A DNA stretch of 64,000 nt from NCBI RefSeq assembly GCF_000046705.1, contig NC_005956.1:124001-188000 (forward strand), in the 5' to 3' direction. The notes under the pieces were generated by a model. That model saw only the letters and a list, made by a program, of their open reading frames with translations. It was not told where the DNA came from and ran no database searches. Shown piece after piece: positions 40,478 to 51,006 of the stretch. Within the stretch, counting starts at the first letter, position 1. Every line of letters starts with the position of its first letter. The DNA is from Bartonella henselae str. Houston-1. Lineage in GTDB: Bacteria > Pseudomonadota > Alphaproteobacteria > Rhizobiales > Rhizobiaceae. A program made the translations under genes and the position numbers.

Positions 40478-42496
40478 ATGTTTGGAAGACTTACAGATCC
40501 TACGGCAGGTGCTTTTCATGCGCTTACACATGAACCGATTGTTTTGTACACATGTATTGCGATTGTTTTAGGTGGTCTAATTGTTGTTCTTGCTTTGACA
40601 ATATTGGGATGGTGGGGAGTTTTGTGGCGAAATTGGATCACAACAGTCGACCATAAACGTATCGGTATTATGTATATCATTCTTGGGATTATCATGCTTG
40701 TTCGTGGTTTTGCTGATGCGATTATGATGCGAACACATCAGGCTTTTGCGCTTGGGAGTGAAACGGCGGGATATTTGCCACCAGAGCATTTTGATCAGAT
40801 TTTTTCGGCCCATGGCGTTATTATGATTTTTTTCATGGCTACGCCTATTTTATTTGGTCTTTTCAATTATCTTATACCACTTCAAATTGGCGCCCGCGAT
40901 GTTGCTTTTCCCTTTGCAAATAATTTAGGTTTTTGGATTACTGCTGCCGGGGCAATATTGATTAATATATCATTAGGTGTTGGTAATTTTGGTCGTGGTG
41001 GTTGGCTGATGTATCCACCTTTTTCAGAGTTGCAAGGGAGTCCAGATACAGGTGTAGACTATTATTTGTGGTCACTTCAACTTTCTGGTATTGCAACGAC
41101 GATGGGAGCAATCAATTTTGTTGCAACTATTATTAAAATGCGTGCTCCTGGAATGACGATGATGAGAATGCCCGTTTTTTGTTGGAGCGCTTTCGTTAGC
41201 AATGTCCTTATTTTAGTTATTTATCCTGTCTTAGCTGTAGCATTCGCACTCTTGGCGTGTGATCGTTATTTGGGCATGAATTTTTTTACCAATGTTGGTG
41301 GTGGAAATCCCATGGTATGGATTAACTATGTTTGGATTTTTGGTCATCCTGAAGTTTATGTTTTAGTTGTTCCTGCTTTTGGGATTGTTTCGGAAGTTGT
41401 GTCAACGTTCTCTTCAAAACGCCTTTTTGGTCATACGTCAATGGTATGGGCAATGTTGGTTATTTTAATTCTTTCGCTTCTTGTTTGGGGTCATCATTTC
41501 TTCACAATGGGTGGAGGTGAAGCTGTGAATACTTTCTTTGGTATCGCAACGATGATCATTGCCGTTCCAACAGGTGTAAAAGTCTTTAATTGGTTGTTGA
41601 CTATGTATAAAGGTCGAATTCGCTTTGAGCCTCCTATGCTTTGGTGCATGGGAATGATCTTTACATTCGTTGGGGGTGGATTAACGGGTGTTTTGATGTC
41701 TATTGTACCTGCTGACTGGCAATTTCATAATTCGCTGTTTTTGGTAGCTCATTTCCATCATACAATTATTGGGGGGGTCGTTTTTGCTTATTTAGCTGGG
41801 CTTGCTTTTTGGTTTCCAAAAGTTTTTGGTTATAAACCAAATCGGGCACTAGGTATTGCATCTTTTTGGTGTTGGTTTATTGGTTTTCATCTTGCTTTTT
41901 TTCCAGTCTATGCACTTGGTTTAATGGGTGCAACGCGTCGTCTCCAACATTACATGGAACCTAGTTGGCAGCCGATGTTTATGATTGCTGCACTGGGCGC
42001 TTTTATTATCTTGCTTGGTATCCTTTGTTTTGTGCTACAAGTTGTTTTGGCAATCTGGTATGGTATTAAGCATAAGGGACGTTTACCGGTAACATTAAAT
42101 GATTCTTGGGGTGACGCACGTACGCTTGAGTGGTTTACCTCTTCACCACCTCCTTCTTATAATTTTGCAGTGATTCCAAAGGTGCAATCTGACGATGCTT
42201 ATTGGAATATGAAGAAGAATGGTTATCAACGTCAGATAAATGGGTTTTCAAAAATCCATATGCCATCAAATACCTCAGCTGGAATTATTGCGGGGTTCTT
42301 CTCATTAGTCCTTGGTTTTGCGCTTGTTTGGCATATTTGGTGGCTTGTTGTGATTGGGTTTATTGGTTTTATTGCAACAATTGTGTGTCATTCGTTAACG
42401 GGTGATCACCATGGTTACTACATTTCAGCTGAAGAAGTACAAAAAACTGAGGATGCTTTTACAGCTGTTCTGAAAGAGCAGGGAGTAACAGTATGA
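40478..42496 (+). CDS. cyoB: Cytochrome bo3 quinol oxidase subunit I
   Basis: 672 residues with about 14-15 membrane segments. The haem-copper core of the terminal oxidase that reduces oxygen with ubiquinol electrons and pumps protons. Visible marks are the low-spin haem histidine in SAHGVIMIFFMATP, WIFGHPEVYVLVVPAFGIVSE with the CuB histidine and crosslinked tyrosine, WGHHFFTMG, and FLVAHFHHTIIGG. Overlaps cyoC by 4 bp. Confidence 0.97.
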   Translation: MFGRLTDPTAGAFHALTHEPIVLYTCIAIVLGGLIVVLALTILGWWGVLWRNWITTVDHKRIGIMYIILGIIMLVRGFADAIMMRTHQAFALGSETAGYLPPEHFDQIFSAHGVIMIFFMATPILFGLFNYLIPLQIGARDVAFPFANNLGFWITAAGAILINISLGVGNFGRGGWLMYPPFSELQGSPDTGVDYYLWSLQLSGIATTMGAINFVATIIKMRAPGMTMMRMPVFCWSAFVSNVLILVIYPVLAVAFALLACDRYLGMNFFTNVGGGNPMVWINYVWIFGHPEVYVLVVPAFGIVSEVVSTFSSKRLFGHTSMVWAMLVILILSLLVWGHHFFTMGGGEAVNTFFGIATMIIAVPTGVKVFNWLLTMYKGRIRFEPPMLWCMGMIFTFVGGGLTGVLMSIVPADWQFHNSLFLVAHFHHTIIGGVVFAYLAGLAFWFPKVFGYKPNRALGIASFWCWFIGFHLAFFPVYALGLMGATRRLQHYMEPSWQPMFMIAALGAFIILLGILCFVLQVVLAIWYGIKHKGRLPVTLNDSWGDARTLEWFTSSPPPSYNFAVIPKVQSDDAYWNMKKNGYQRQINGFSKIHMPSNTSAGIIAGFFSLVLGFALVWHIWWLVVIGFIGFIATIVCHSLTGDHHGYYISAEEVQKTEDAFTAVLKEQGVTV

Positions 42497-43158
42497 GTGC
42501 GACGACAATGGATAATGCTCACGTTGATGAGCATCATCACGACAGTAGCTCGATAATGACATTTGGTTTTTGGGTTTATATTCTTTCAGATTTGATCCTA
42601 TTCTCGACACTTTTTTCAAGTTTTGCTGTTTTTTCTGCTTCTTATGGCGGAGGAAAAGCGGGCAATGAGTTTATTGATTTAAACTTTGTTTTGGTTGAAA
42701 CCGCCATCTTGTTGCTTTCATCAATTACTTATGGGTTTGTAATGATTCAAGCGCATAAAGGTAATATCGGTGGTGTGCGTTTATGGATGACTATTACCTT
42801 TGTGCTTGGATTGTTCTTTATTGGAATGGAAATTTACGAATTTCATGAACTTTTGAAAGAGGTATTCTATTACGATCCTGGTGCTTATGCTGGTATTGAT
42901 CCTGCAACAGGTTTACAGCTTTTTGGAAAAGAAGTTTTATCAGCTTATTGGTCAGCATTTTTTGCTTTGGTTGGTACGCACGGTCTTCATGTAAGTGCTG
43001 GTCTTCTCTGGATGATAGTGATGTTTTTTCATATCCATCATTGTGGCTTAGATCAGGATAATAAAACACGTTTGGCATGTCTTTCAATTTTCTGGCATTT
43101 ACTCGATATTGTGTGGGTTGGTGTTTTCACAATGGTTTATCTTTTAGGAGCATTGTAA
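42493..43158 (+). CDS. cyoC: Cytochrome bo3 quinol oxidase subunit III
   Basis: 221 residues, five membrane segments. It stabilises subunit I of the oxidase. FGFWVYILSDLILFSTLF, the FVLVETAILLLSS segment and GTHGLHVSAGLLW are characteristic. The start overlaps the cyoB stop (ATGA), and the stop overlaps the cyoD start by one base, indicating translational coupling. Confidence 0.96.
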   Translation: MSATTMDNAHVDEHHHDSSSIMTFGFWVYILSDLILFSTLFSSFAVFSASYGGGKAGNEFIDLNFVLVETAILLLSSITYGFVMIQAHKGNIGGVRLWMTITFVLGLFFIGMEIYEFHELLKEVFYYDPGAYAGIDPATGLQLFGKEVLSAYWSAFFALVGTHGLHVSAGLLWMIVMFFHIHHCGLDQDNKTRLACLSIFWHLLDIVWVGVFTMVYLLGAL

Positions 43159-43844
43159 TGAGCATGCATAACGAAACACATAATCCCAGTACTAGTTCCT
43201 ATTTAGTTGGCTTTATTCTGGCTGTATTTTTCACTTTAGGTTCTTTTATTCCTGTGATGTATGGAATGATGGACAGTTGGGCAATTAGCACAAAAGTTGT
43301 GTACCTTATTGGGATGGCAATTATTCAGATTATAGTGCAGATTATTTTCTTTTTGCATTTGAATTCTGGTCCGGATGCAAAATGGAATTTAAGCGCTTTG
43401 TGGTTTGCGGCCATCTGTGTTTTTGTTATTATTGGGGGTACTTGGTGGGCTATTTCACATTTGAATTATAATATGATGGGTGGTTCAGGACGTGTTGTTG
43501 AGCCGGAAATATCAGGAGGAACGAATCCTTCGGTGTCGGAGCAATTATCAGATATACAAGAAATAGAAAAGCATTTATCAGGTAAAGACATATCAGCACA
43601 GAAAGCGCCCGCTGTGCAGATACCTGTAGAGCCTGTACCAGGCTCTGAGATGCCTTTAGGGCAAGCGCCCACTGTGCAGACACCCATAGAGCCTATACCA
43701 GGCTCTGAGATACCTTTAGAACAAGCGCCTGCTGTGCAGACACCCATAGAGCCTGTACCAGGCTCTGAGATACCTTTAGGGCAAGCGCCCGCTGTACAGA
43801 CACCTGTAGAGCTTGCACCAGGCGCTGAAATGCCCATGGAATAA
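43158..43844 (+). CDS. cyoD: Cytochrome bo3 quinol oxidase subunit IV with repeat-bearing tail
   Basis: 228 residues from ATG 43158. The first 110 residues are a normal CyoD: three membrane segments (about 15-37, 47-70, 80-102) with ILAVFFTLGSFIPVMYGM and IIVQIIFFLHLNSGPDAKWN. About 110 extra residues follow, including four 20-residue proline-rich repeats (residues 150-228), each close to QAPAVQTPIEPVPGSEIPLG. Ordinary CyoD proteins end near 110-130 residues. The tail is probably disordered; I do not know its function. A longer frame opening at 43077 inside cyoC is not the real start. Confidence 0.93.
   Translation: MSMHNETHNPSTSSYLVGFILAVFFTLGSFIPVMYGMMDSWAISTKVVYLIGMAIIQIIVQIIFFLHLNSGPDAKWNLSALWFAAICVFVIIGGTWWAISHLNYNMMGGSGRVVEPEISGGTNPSVSEQLSDIQEIEKHLSGKDISAQKAPAVQIPVEPVPGSEMPLGQAPTVQTPIEPIPGSEIPLEQAPAVQTPIEPVPGSEIPLGQAPAVQTPVELAPGAEMPME
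43605..43844 (+). repeat. 60-bp tandem repeat inside cyoD, four units
   Basis: Four in-frame units of exactly 60 bp (43605, 43665, 43725, 43785), each about 90 percent alike by eye, the last ending in the stop codon. Each codes for 20 residues. The length keeps the frame, so copy number could vary without breaking the gene. Confidence 0.93.
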
Positions 43845-44282
43845 GTGCCTAGCGGGTAGATTATTGTAAAGATTGGGTGGTTGCTGGGCAGAGATGCCCG
43901 TACTATATCATCAGATCTGTAAAGTTTTTGTACTGTGTAGATGCTTATGCGAAGCTAACGGTTGAGTGGCCATTTTGGGTTTTATCGTCACAATTTTGAG
44001 TATATTTTTATTTTAAATAAAGAAATCTATAGATGATTTAATAAAGCCTTATTGGGTTTCAAAAGAACAATCATTTTATAAATATACAAGCAGGAGTGTT
44101 TGCACAATTCAGTACAGAGAGAATGAGAGTATTTAAAAAGTCGTTTATAGTATGTTAAAGTAAAGTCATAAAGAACGGATGTTTCAGAGCGAGTTAATTG
44201 ATATGAAAGTCTTTTATTTGAAGATTTTTGCAAAAATAACATACAATTAAACCAAAGATTTGAGAAATCATTAGGAAATTTA
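43845..44282. other. Gap between cyoD and gpsA
   Basis: 440 bp. I see no gene, repeat or terminator. In other Rhizobiales a SURF1 gene may follow cyoD; no trace was recognised here. Confidence 0.4.
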
Positions 44283-45305
44283 ATGCATGCGGTTTCAATG
44301 ACAATTATTGGTGCCGGTTCTTATGGTACTGCATTAGCCATTGTGCTTGCTCGTAATGGCCATCATGTTCTTCTATGGGGATATAATCCTCAGCATATCA
44401 GGGAATTACAGGAATATCGTTGTAACCAAGCATTTTTACCCGATGTTCAATTTCCTGATAATTTATGCCCTGAAGATTCGCTTGAAACTGCAATAAAGGC
44501 AAGCCGCAATATATTAATCGCTGTTCCAAGCCATGTATTTCATCAGGTATTGTACAATATTCGACCTTACTTGGATCAACATTCACGGATTATTTGGGCA
44601 ACGAAAGGTTTGGAGCATGGTACTGGACGTCTCCTACAAGAAGTTGCTCGCGAAATTCTAGGTGATAAAATCCCTTTAGCTGTTTTTTCTGGACCAACTT
44701 TTGCTAAGGAGCTTGCTATTGGCTTGCCTACAGCAATTACGATAGCAGCTTCTGATACTGAATTTAGTGAAGAACTACAGCAACTTTTTCATTTTGATAA
44801 AAGCTTTAGAGTTTATAAAAATTCAGATATGATCGGTGTTCAATTAGGCGGAGCAGTCAAAAATGTCATTGCTATTGGTGCAGGAATATCAGATGGTATG
44901 GGATTTGGAGCAAATGCGCGAATAGCTCTCATCACGCGAGGATTAGCTGAAATTAGTCGCTTAGGCATTGCTATGGGTGCTGAGCTTTCAACATTTATGG
45001 GAATGACAGGTTTAGGTGATCTGGTTTTGACATGTACTGATAATCAGTCGCGCAACCGCCGTTTTGGAATGCTGCTTGGTCAAGGAGTGGATATAGAAGA
45101 AGCGAAAAAACAGATTGATCAAATTGTTGAAGGTTACTTAAATACTAAAGAAGTTCATATGCTAGCACAACGTATCAGGGTAGAAATGCCAATTACAGAG
45201 CAAATTTACCACGTGCTCTATTGTGGTAAAAGTGTATCCGAAGCGGCCAATGCATTACTAAGCCGTCAACTCAAAGATGAGATGTATGATACAGTACGCT
45301 TTTAA
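44283..45305 (+). CDS. gpsA: Glycerol-3-phosphate dehydrogenase [NAD(P)+]
   Basis: 340 residues. It reduces dihydroxyacetone phosphate to sn-glycerol 3-phosphate for phospholipid synthesis. The N-terminal Rossmann motif is [19 protein letters not shown]. Later marks are [19 protein letters not shown], the catalytic-lysine segment [21 protein letters not shown], and [22 protein letters not shown]. The ATG follows TTAGGAAATTTA. It stands alone here with wide gaps on both sides. Confidence 0.96.
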   Translation: MHAVSMTIIGAGSYGTALAIVLARNGHHVLLWGYNPQHIRELQEYRCNQAFLPDVQFPDNLCPEDSLETAIKASRNILIAVPSHVFHQVLYNIRPYLDQHSRIIWATKGLEHGTGRLLQEVAREILGDKIPLAVFSGPTFAKELAIGLPTAITIAASDTEFSEELQQLFHFDKSFRVYKNSDMIGVQLGGAVKNVIAIGAGISDGMGFGANARIALITRGLAEISRLGIAMGAELSTFMGMTGLGDLVLTCTDNQSRNRRFGMLLGQGVDIEEAKKQIDQIVEGYLNTKEVHMLAQRIRVEMPITEQIYHVLYCGKSVSEAANALLSRQLKDEMYDTVRF

Positions 45306-45587
45306 ATTATTTAAATCTATGAAGGATATGGCCATAACATGAAAAAAACTGAGAAGAGATTACATTGATTATTTTATAAGACGGTAAGCTTTATCAAACT
45401 GGAAGCTTATAAGAGCCAGCATGTTTTGCCATATAATCTAAACATGAAAATTTTTATCATTATTTAAGTCATATATTTGAAAAAAATATCACACTATATG
45501 TATCATTTACCTAAGAGAAAGAGCCCAGTATAATTCTAAAACAGTATACAAGTAATCATTTTCTATTTTAAAAGGATTACGGAATAA

Positions 45588-46406
45588 TTACTCTTCTTGA
45601 GCTTCTTCACTTTGTTTTAATTCTTCAAGGGTTGGCATAGACATGATGTTATAACCTGAATCAACATAATGAATTTCACCAGTAACCCCTGAAGATAAAT
45701 CAGAAAGCAGGTAAAGAGCAGATTTTCCGATTTCATTAATGTTTACATTACGGCGTAGGGGTGCATTTCGACGTTGATACGAAAAAATTGCTCGTGCAGC
45801 TGCAATGCCATTGCCAGCTAATGTCCTAATAGGACCGGCTGAAATTGCATTAACACGGATATTTTGAGGACCAAAGTCGGCCGCTAAATAGCGCACCATA
45901 GCTTCTAAAGCAGCTTTAGCAACACCCATGATATTATAATTAGGGACAACTTGCTGTGAAGCGCCATAAGTGAGTGTTAAAAGTGTACCTCCATTAGGCA
46001 TAAGTTTACCCGCACGCTGAGCAATTTCAGTAAAGGAATAAGCTGAAATAACCATTGTACGCTTAAAGTTTTCACGTGTTGTCACATCAACATAACGTCC
46101 TTTTAGTTGGGTCTTGTCTGAAAAACCAATAGCATGAACAACAAAGTCTATAGTTTTCCATTCTTTTTCAAGACGTTTAAAGACGCGGTCAACATTTTCA
46201 ATTTTTTCAACGTCACACTCAAGTACTAATTTGCAGCCGATTTTTTCTGCTAATGGTTGAACACGTTTTCCAAAAGCCTCTCCTTGATAGGTAAATGCTA
46301 ATTCAGCTCCTGCTTTTGCAAGTTGACATGCAATGCCCCAAGCAATTGAATGGTCATTTGCAACCCCCATAATAAGGCCACGTTTGCCCTCCATCAAACC
46401 TTTCAT
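45588..46406 (-). CDS. fabI: Enoyl-[acyl-carrier-protein] reductase FabI
   Basis: 272 residues. It does the last reduction of each fatty-acid elongation cycle with NAD(P)H. Cofactor-binding GVANDHSIAWGIACQLAKAG, the catalytic YNIMGVAKAALEAMVRYLA (lysine of the Tyr-x6-Lys pair), and NAISAGPIRTLAGNGI are seen. It is the last gene of fabA-fabB-fabI, 48 bp after fabB. FabI is the usual target of triclosan-like inhibitors. Confidence 0.95.
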   Translation of the reverse strand: MKGLMEGKRGLIMGVANDHSIAWGIACQLAKAGAELAFTYQGEAFGKRVQPLAEKIGCKLVLECDVEKIENVDRVFKRLEKEWKTIDFVVHAIGFSDKTQLKGRYVDVTTRENFKRTMVISAYSFTEIAQRAGKLMPNGGTLLTLTYGASQQVVPNYNIMGVAKAALEAMVRYLAADFGPQNIRVNAISAGPIRTLAGNGIAAARAIFSYQRRNAPLRRNVNINEIGKSALYLLSDLSSGVTGEIHYVDSGYNIMSMPTLEELKQSEEAQEE

Positions 46407-46454
46407 ATTATTCTCCGTAAGACCGTACTTTTTTAATCAGCTAAGAGTTCCTAT

Positions 46455-47675
46455 TTATCCATAACGTTGGAAAACGAGCGTTGCATTGGTACCGCCAAAG
46501 CCAAAGGTATTTGACAAGACAGTATTAAGTTGTTGATGATCACGGCGTTCACGAACAATTGGCATATCGGCAAAAGCTGGATCAAGCTCTTCAATATGGG
46601 CACTTTCGCAAATAAAATTATGATTCATCATTAACAGTGTATAGATTGCTTCTTGAACACCTGCTGCTCCCAAGGAATGACCAGTCAGAGATTTTGTGGC
46701 GGAAATTGGTGGACATTGATCACCTGCTCCAAAGATACGACGAATTGCTTCTATTTCAGGAGGATCCCCAACAGGCGTTGCTGTTGCATGAGGATTAATG
46801 TAATCAATTTTATTTTTCACGGTTGCAAGTGCCATGCGCATGCACCGCTCTGCTCCTTCTCCTGATGGAGCAACCATATCATGCCCATCAGATGTCGCAC
46901 CATAACCAACAATTTCTCCATAGATTTTTGCACCACGTGCTTTAGCGCATTCTAGTTCTTCAAGAACCAAAACGCCAGCTCCACCTGCAATAACAAATCC
47001 ATCCCGATGAGCATCATAAGCACGAGAAGCTTTTTCTGGTACGTCATTATATTTGCTGGACATAGCACCCATGGCATCAAACAAAACAGATAATGTCCAA
47101 TCCAGATCTTCGCAGCCACCAGCAAAAATGCGATCCTGTTTGCCATATTGTATCATCTCATAGGCATTTCCAATACAATGATTAGAGGTAGCACAAGCAG
47201 AAGAGATTGAATAGTTCACTCCTTTAATTTTAAAAAAAGTTGCAAGTGTTGCGGATGCTGTAGAACTCATTGCTTTAGGTACGACAAAGGGGCCAACACG
47301 CTTTGGACTTTTTTGACGTGTAATGTCAGCAGCTTCAACGATTGACTGCGTTGAAGCTCCTCCAGAGCCCATAATAATCCCTGTGTGTTCATTGGATACT
47401 TCATGGGGCTCTAAACCCGCATCAGCAATTGCTTGATCCATGGCGATATGATTCCATGCCGTTCCGCGTCCATGAAAACGCAGAGCACGTCTATCAACAA
47501 GTTCTTCTATATTAATATCAGGTTTACCGTAAACTCTACTACGGAAGCCTAATTTAGCATACTGAGGTGCGTAAGAAATCCCGGATTTTGCTTCATATAA
47601 ACTGGTTAAAACGGTTCCTGGGTTATTCCCAATCGCGGAGACAATTCCCATTCCGGTTACAACAACTCGACGCAT
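46455..47675 (-). CDS. fabB: 3-oxoacyl-[acyl-carrier-protein] synthase I
   Basis: 406 residues. A condensing enzyme needed for unsaturated fatty acid elongation. The catalytic triad is intact: cysteine in [14 protein letters not shown], histidine in [11 protein letters not shown] and histidine in [12 protein letters not shown]. The N-terminal [17 protein letters not shown] and C-terminal [14 protein letters not shown] are standard. It lies between fabA and fabI, 57 bp after fabA. Confidence 0.96.
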   Translation of the reverse strand: MRRVVVTGMGIVSAIGNNPGTVLTSLYEAKSGISYAPQYAKLGFRSRVYGKPDINIEELVDRRALRFHGRGTAWNHIAMDQAIADAGLEPHEVSNEHTGIIMGSGGASTQSIVEAADITRQKSPKRVGPFVVPKAMSSTASATLATFFKIKGVNYSISSACATSNHCIGNAYEMIQYGKQDRIFAGGCEDLDWTLSVLFDAMGAMSSKYNDVPEKASRAYDAHRDGFVIAGGAGVLVLEELECAKARGAKIYGEIVGYGATSDGHDMVAPSGEGAERCMRMALATVKNKIDYINPHATATPVGDPPEIEAIRRIFGAGDQCPPISATKSLTGHSLGAAGVQEAIYTLLMMNHNFICESAHIEELDPAFADMPIVRERRDHQQLNTVLSNTFGFGGTNATLVFQRYG

Positions 47676-47732
47676 TCATACCTCCTTGTTTCATACAGAA
47701 TAATAAAATATACCCTCTTATGGAAATAATTT

Positions 47733-48242
47733 TTAGTCTTCTTTGAAGAGAGCAACGCGTAAATCACTCGCTTTATAAATGCTTTCTCCATCTGCTTTCA
47801 CCCATCCATCGGCTATTCCCAAGACCAAATTTCCACGTCGAATACGCTTAAAATCTATTCCATATTCAAGAAGTTGGGTTTGTGGTGTTACCATACCTGA
47901 TAATTTCACTTCGCCTGTTGATATAGCCCTCCCTTTTCCTGGTTCGCCTAACCAACCGAGAAAAAAACCTGTTAATTGCCACATGCCATCCAGACCAAGA
48001 CACCCTGGCATGACGGGATCGCCTATAAAGTGACAATTAAAGAACCATAGGTCTGGAGTAATGTCAAATTCGGCGCGAAGCATCCCTTTATTGTATTCAC
48101 CGCCAGTTTCATTGATTTCAGTGATTCGATGGATCATCAACATTGGTGGTGCTGGTAATTGTGCATTACCCTTACCAAACATTTCGCCGCGAGCGCAGCT
48201 TAGAAGCTCTTCATAAGTGTAGCGAGACTTTTGTTCAGCCAT
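47733..48242 (-). CDS. fabA: 3-hydroxydecanoyl-[acyl-carrier-protein] dehydratase/isomerase
   Basis: 169 residues, the standard length. It makes and isomerises the C10 enoyl intermediate at the branch to unsaturated fatty acids. The active site is in [20 protein letters not shown] (His and Asp). The start [20 protein letters not shown] is typical. First gene of fabA-fabB-fabI, divergent from irr with 232 bp between, a conserved pairing in Rhizobiales. Confidence 0.97.
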   Translation of the reverse strand: MAEQKSRYTYEELLSCARGEMFGKGNAQLPAPPMLMIHRITEINETGGEYNKGMLRAEFDITPDLWFFNCHFIGDPVMPGCLGLDGMWQLTGFFLGWLGEPGKGRAISTGEVKLSGMVTPQTQLLEYGIDFKRIRRGNLVLGIADGWVKADGESIYKASDLRVALFKED

Positions 48243-48474
48243 TGTTACTCCATTTATTTACGTATATTTTTCTTCTGCGCTTTTCCCCGACCTACTTTTA
48301 GAGCAAATTTTAAGGAGAGGGAAATGATTTTATATTAATTTTTAATGACAGCAGCCCTTTTTTATGTATCCTGTATGGGTAGTGATTTAAAATGGAATAA
48401 AAAATTATACTATACTGTCCCCATTTTTTTATGTTTTAATTTGACTGGAACAAAAGTACATTGTGGTTTGTAAC

Positions 48475-48978
48475 ATGTTAGTAAATACAGATAATTTAGG
48501 TTTTAATGAAGAAGAACAGTCTACAAAAGATTGTGGGAAAGTTGTAAGGTGTTATTCCATATCTATGTTAGAAAAGCATTTGCGTCAAAATGGTTTACGG
48601 CCAACACGCCAGCGGCTAGAGCTTGCTAATATGATTTTTTCGCAAGGCAACCGTCACATTGCTGCTGAAGAGCTCTATGAAGAAGCAATTAGATTAGGAG
48701 TTCCTGTGTCTTTAGCAACTGTTTACAATACGCTTCATCAATTTACAGAAGCGGGGTTGTTACGGATTATTGCCGTAGAAGGTTCTAAAACTTGGTTTGA
48801 TACCAATACATCTGATCACTACCATTTTTATATAGAAGGCGAAAATCGTATACTTGATATTCCGTGCAATTTGGAAGAAGCTCCTATTATTGGAAATTTG
48901 CCGCAACCACCAGAGGATATGGAAATTTCCCATGTGGATTTAATAGTTCGGTTAAAACCAAAAAAATTGATCGGATGA
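48475..48978 (+). CDS. irr: Iron response regulator Irr (Fur family)
   Basis: 167 residues from ATG 48475; a GTG at 48463 and an ATG at 48565 are also in frame. The winged-helix core is clear: LRQNGLRPTRQRLELANMIF, HIAAEELYEEA, VPVSLATVYNTLHQFTEAGL. Irr represses or activates iron and haem genes and is degraded or inactivated when haem is available. The haem-binding histidine cluster (HHH) of rhizobial Irr reads HYH here (residues 115-117), with tyrosine in the middle. The first 30 residues are an extension not seen in most Irr proteins. Divergent from fabA. Confidence 0.92.
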   Translation: MLVNTDNLGFNEEEQSTKDCGKVVRCYSISMLEKHLRQNGLRPTRQRLELANMIFSQGNRHIAAEELYEEAIRLGVPVSLATVYNTLHQFTEAGLLRIIAVEGSKTWFDTNTSDHYHFYIEGENRILDIPCNLEEAPIIGNLPQPPEDMEISHVDLIVRLKPKKLIG

Positions 48979-49033
48979 AAGGATGGGGAGAATTCAAAAA
49001 GAGATAAAAATTAAACTGAGTTTGTTTAAAGAT

Positions 49034-49594
49034 TCACCAACTGTTAATTTTTTCATCAGGATAGATTCCCCATAACTGTGATTGATAAACCCATCCACGG
49101 ATATTATTAATGTTTAGTTCGCACCAGTATCCGTTGCAGTGGCGAATATTACCAATAACATTAGGTTCGACTTCTGCTACAACTTCTGCGTTGTCTGCTG
49201 GGCTTTTGCGGAGTATCAGCCTTTTTGTCTTATCTTTTTGCCATGGAATAGTTATAGCGGTCCGCTTTCCTGATAAAAGCGATTGATAAACCCAGCCTTC
49301 ATCGCCTTCGGCATCACGAATTTTGCGCCATTGATCGTATTCTTGGATGATTTCAATAGGCAAACCCTGCTTTTTGTAGGTAAAGATGATAGCATAATCG
49401 CTTCCTGGTCCGACACGCACATTAACGCGGGTGGGCTTAATTGAAGCAAATCGCGGGAGTGGTAAACCACTTGGTCCTAGATTTTGATTCAGTGTTTGTG
49501 CGTGTAAAAAATCAAGTGAACTGAACACAAAGACTTCTGCCATTAAGAAACATGATGCGAGCAGTAAAAATCGAAACCAACGAGAATGTTGCAC
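49034..49594 (-). CDS. Secreted SH3-domain protein
   Basis: 186 residues. A hydrophobic signal segment (about 8-30) ends near LHAQ, suggesting export. Two bacterial SH3-type units follow: one at about 52-110 with TRVNVRVGPGSDYAIIFTY and EGWVYQSLLSG, and one at about 120-180 ending in IRGWVYQSQLWG. Such domains often bind peptidoglycan. The precise role is unknown. Convergent with irr. Confidence 0.88.
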   Translation of the reverse strand: MQHSRWFRFLLLASCFLMAEVFVFSSLDFLHAQTLNQNLGPSGLPLPRFASIKPTRVNVRVGPGSDYAIIFTYKKQGLPIEIIQEYDQWRKIRDAEGDEGWVYQSLLSGKRTAITIPWQKDKTKRLILRKSPADNAEVVAEVEPNVIGNIRHCNGYWCELNINNIRGWVYQSQLWGIYPDEKINSW

Positions 49595-50772
49595 ACTTAA
49601 AACCTTTATGTCTTCGTTTTTATATCGGCAATTTAAGACCTGGAAGATAGGATTGAGAGCTAATAAAAGCTATGACATATCGGTAGTTAAAGAGATCTAA
49701 ACAAACAGAAAATTTTTACGAGAATAACACGATAAATAAGAAAAAATTGGAATTTCTTAACGGTCACTCTGTTTATAGAATACATTCCGTAAATGAATAT
49801 TCCGTTCACATGGATCGTATGCTGGAGACAAATATTGAAAAGGTTAAGTGCCTTGCAGCGCTATATCAGTTTTGTATGAAAGATGGGAGTAAAGTCTTGC
49901 GTTTCTCTACGTGGTTTATTTGTGAAACGGGAATACGACTATGCTTGTATTATGAATCGAAAAGATTGTTCAATAATAGGTCAATAAAGAGATTAGCGTG
50001 TGCTTTGAAAAGCAATTTTATAATGGATATAACAAATGATTAATGAATCGTTTAAATGCACAAGCATGCGTACATTAAGGGGGGCAATATAGATAAAAGT
50101 TAACTTCTAATATTCATCAATGTAAAAATGAAAGTCTTTAGCATCGAAGCTTTTTACAGACTTTTTAGTTTGATCATGTAGGTTAAAATGATCTTATTTA
50201 ATTTGGTAATACTGTACGCTAAGCAAACAGATTGAGTTGCACGAGCACGCATTAATTTTGGATCATTATGAAACACCCGAAATTATAGAATTCTATCGCT
50301 TCATTTAATAAGGGGTGAACAGAAATCGCGTAGCTAACCTCCTTTATGGATACAATTGCATATTATGAGAACAATGTATTTTTTTGTTTTTTATGATCAG
50401 GAACGCTGAAAGATATTTGATGTTTTCAGATAAGAAAATCATCACAGAGGCGGCAAGCAAAGAAAAAATTGTTTAATAGCCAACAAAAAACCCTTTACAA
50501 TGCACTATATACCGTTTGTAGCAATAGATGCCCTTAAATAATTTCAAACGATAGATTACTCTTATTACTTAGAATGGCGAAAAGACAAACACATCCAATA
50601 CACCATATAGGAAAAAATCACCCATTATCGCAGATAACAGATACAATAGACGTCCCTAGACAATACAAACGAGGTGGGAAAAAATCCAATTCACAACAAG
50701 AGTACAGACAAGCTCTCTCGCTATTTTATTATCACTAATAAAGGAGTTTTATAACACACCAACAAAGGCACA
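49595..50772. other. Gap between the SH3 gene and rpsU
   Basis: 1.18 kb. It holds the orphan ORF at 49747-50043. In 50044-50772 I found only a 54-residue ATG frame at 50574-50738 (basic, no motif), which I do not call. No relic of the integrase family was recognised here. Confidence 0.45.
49747..50043 (+). CDS. Hypothetical protein, up to 98 residues, not recognised
   Basis: An open frame from a TTG at 49747 to a TAA; the first ATG is at 49810, giving about 77 residues. It contains four cysteines, no clear membrane segment and no known motif. No good ribosome binding site. May be a remnant. Confidence 0.3.
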   Translation: MEFLNGHSVYRIHSVNEYSVHMDRMLETNIEKVKCLAALYQFCMKDGSKVLRFSTWFICETGIRLCLYYESKRLFNNRSIKRLACALKSNFIMDITND

Positions 50773-51006
50773 TTATTTCAGGGGAGAACCTCGGCCGTTA
50801 CTAATGAGACCTTCCCTTTGTGCACGCTTACGGGCAAGTTTACGCGTACGACGAACAGCTTCAGCTTTCTCACGAGCACGTTTCTCTGATGGTTTTTCAT
50901 AGTAACCACGCATTTTCATTTCACGGAAAATGCCTTCACGCTGCATCTTTTTTTTCAGAGCACGTAGAGCTTGATCAACATTATTATCACGAACGAGTAC
51001 TTGCAC
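50773..51006 (-). CDS. rpsU: 30S ribosomal protein S21
   Basis: 77 residues. [20 protein letters not shown], then [17 protein letters not shown], and a basic C-terminal helix are standard for S21 of this group. It sits alone between two non-coding regions. Confidence 0.97.
   Translation of the reverse strand: MQVLVRDNNVDQALRALKKKMQREGIFREMKMRGYYEKPSEKRAREKAEAVRRTRKLARKRAQREGLISNGRGSPLK

Noticed and set aside
43466..43837. 123-residue minus-strand frame with Gly/Thr-rich repeats
   Set aside because: It is the complement of the 60-bp tandem repeat in cyoD; the repeat period keeps every frame open.
43605..43844. Regular repeats considered as a CRISPR array
   Set aside because: The units abut without spacers and lie in frame inside cyoD.
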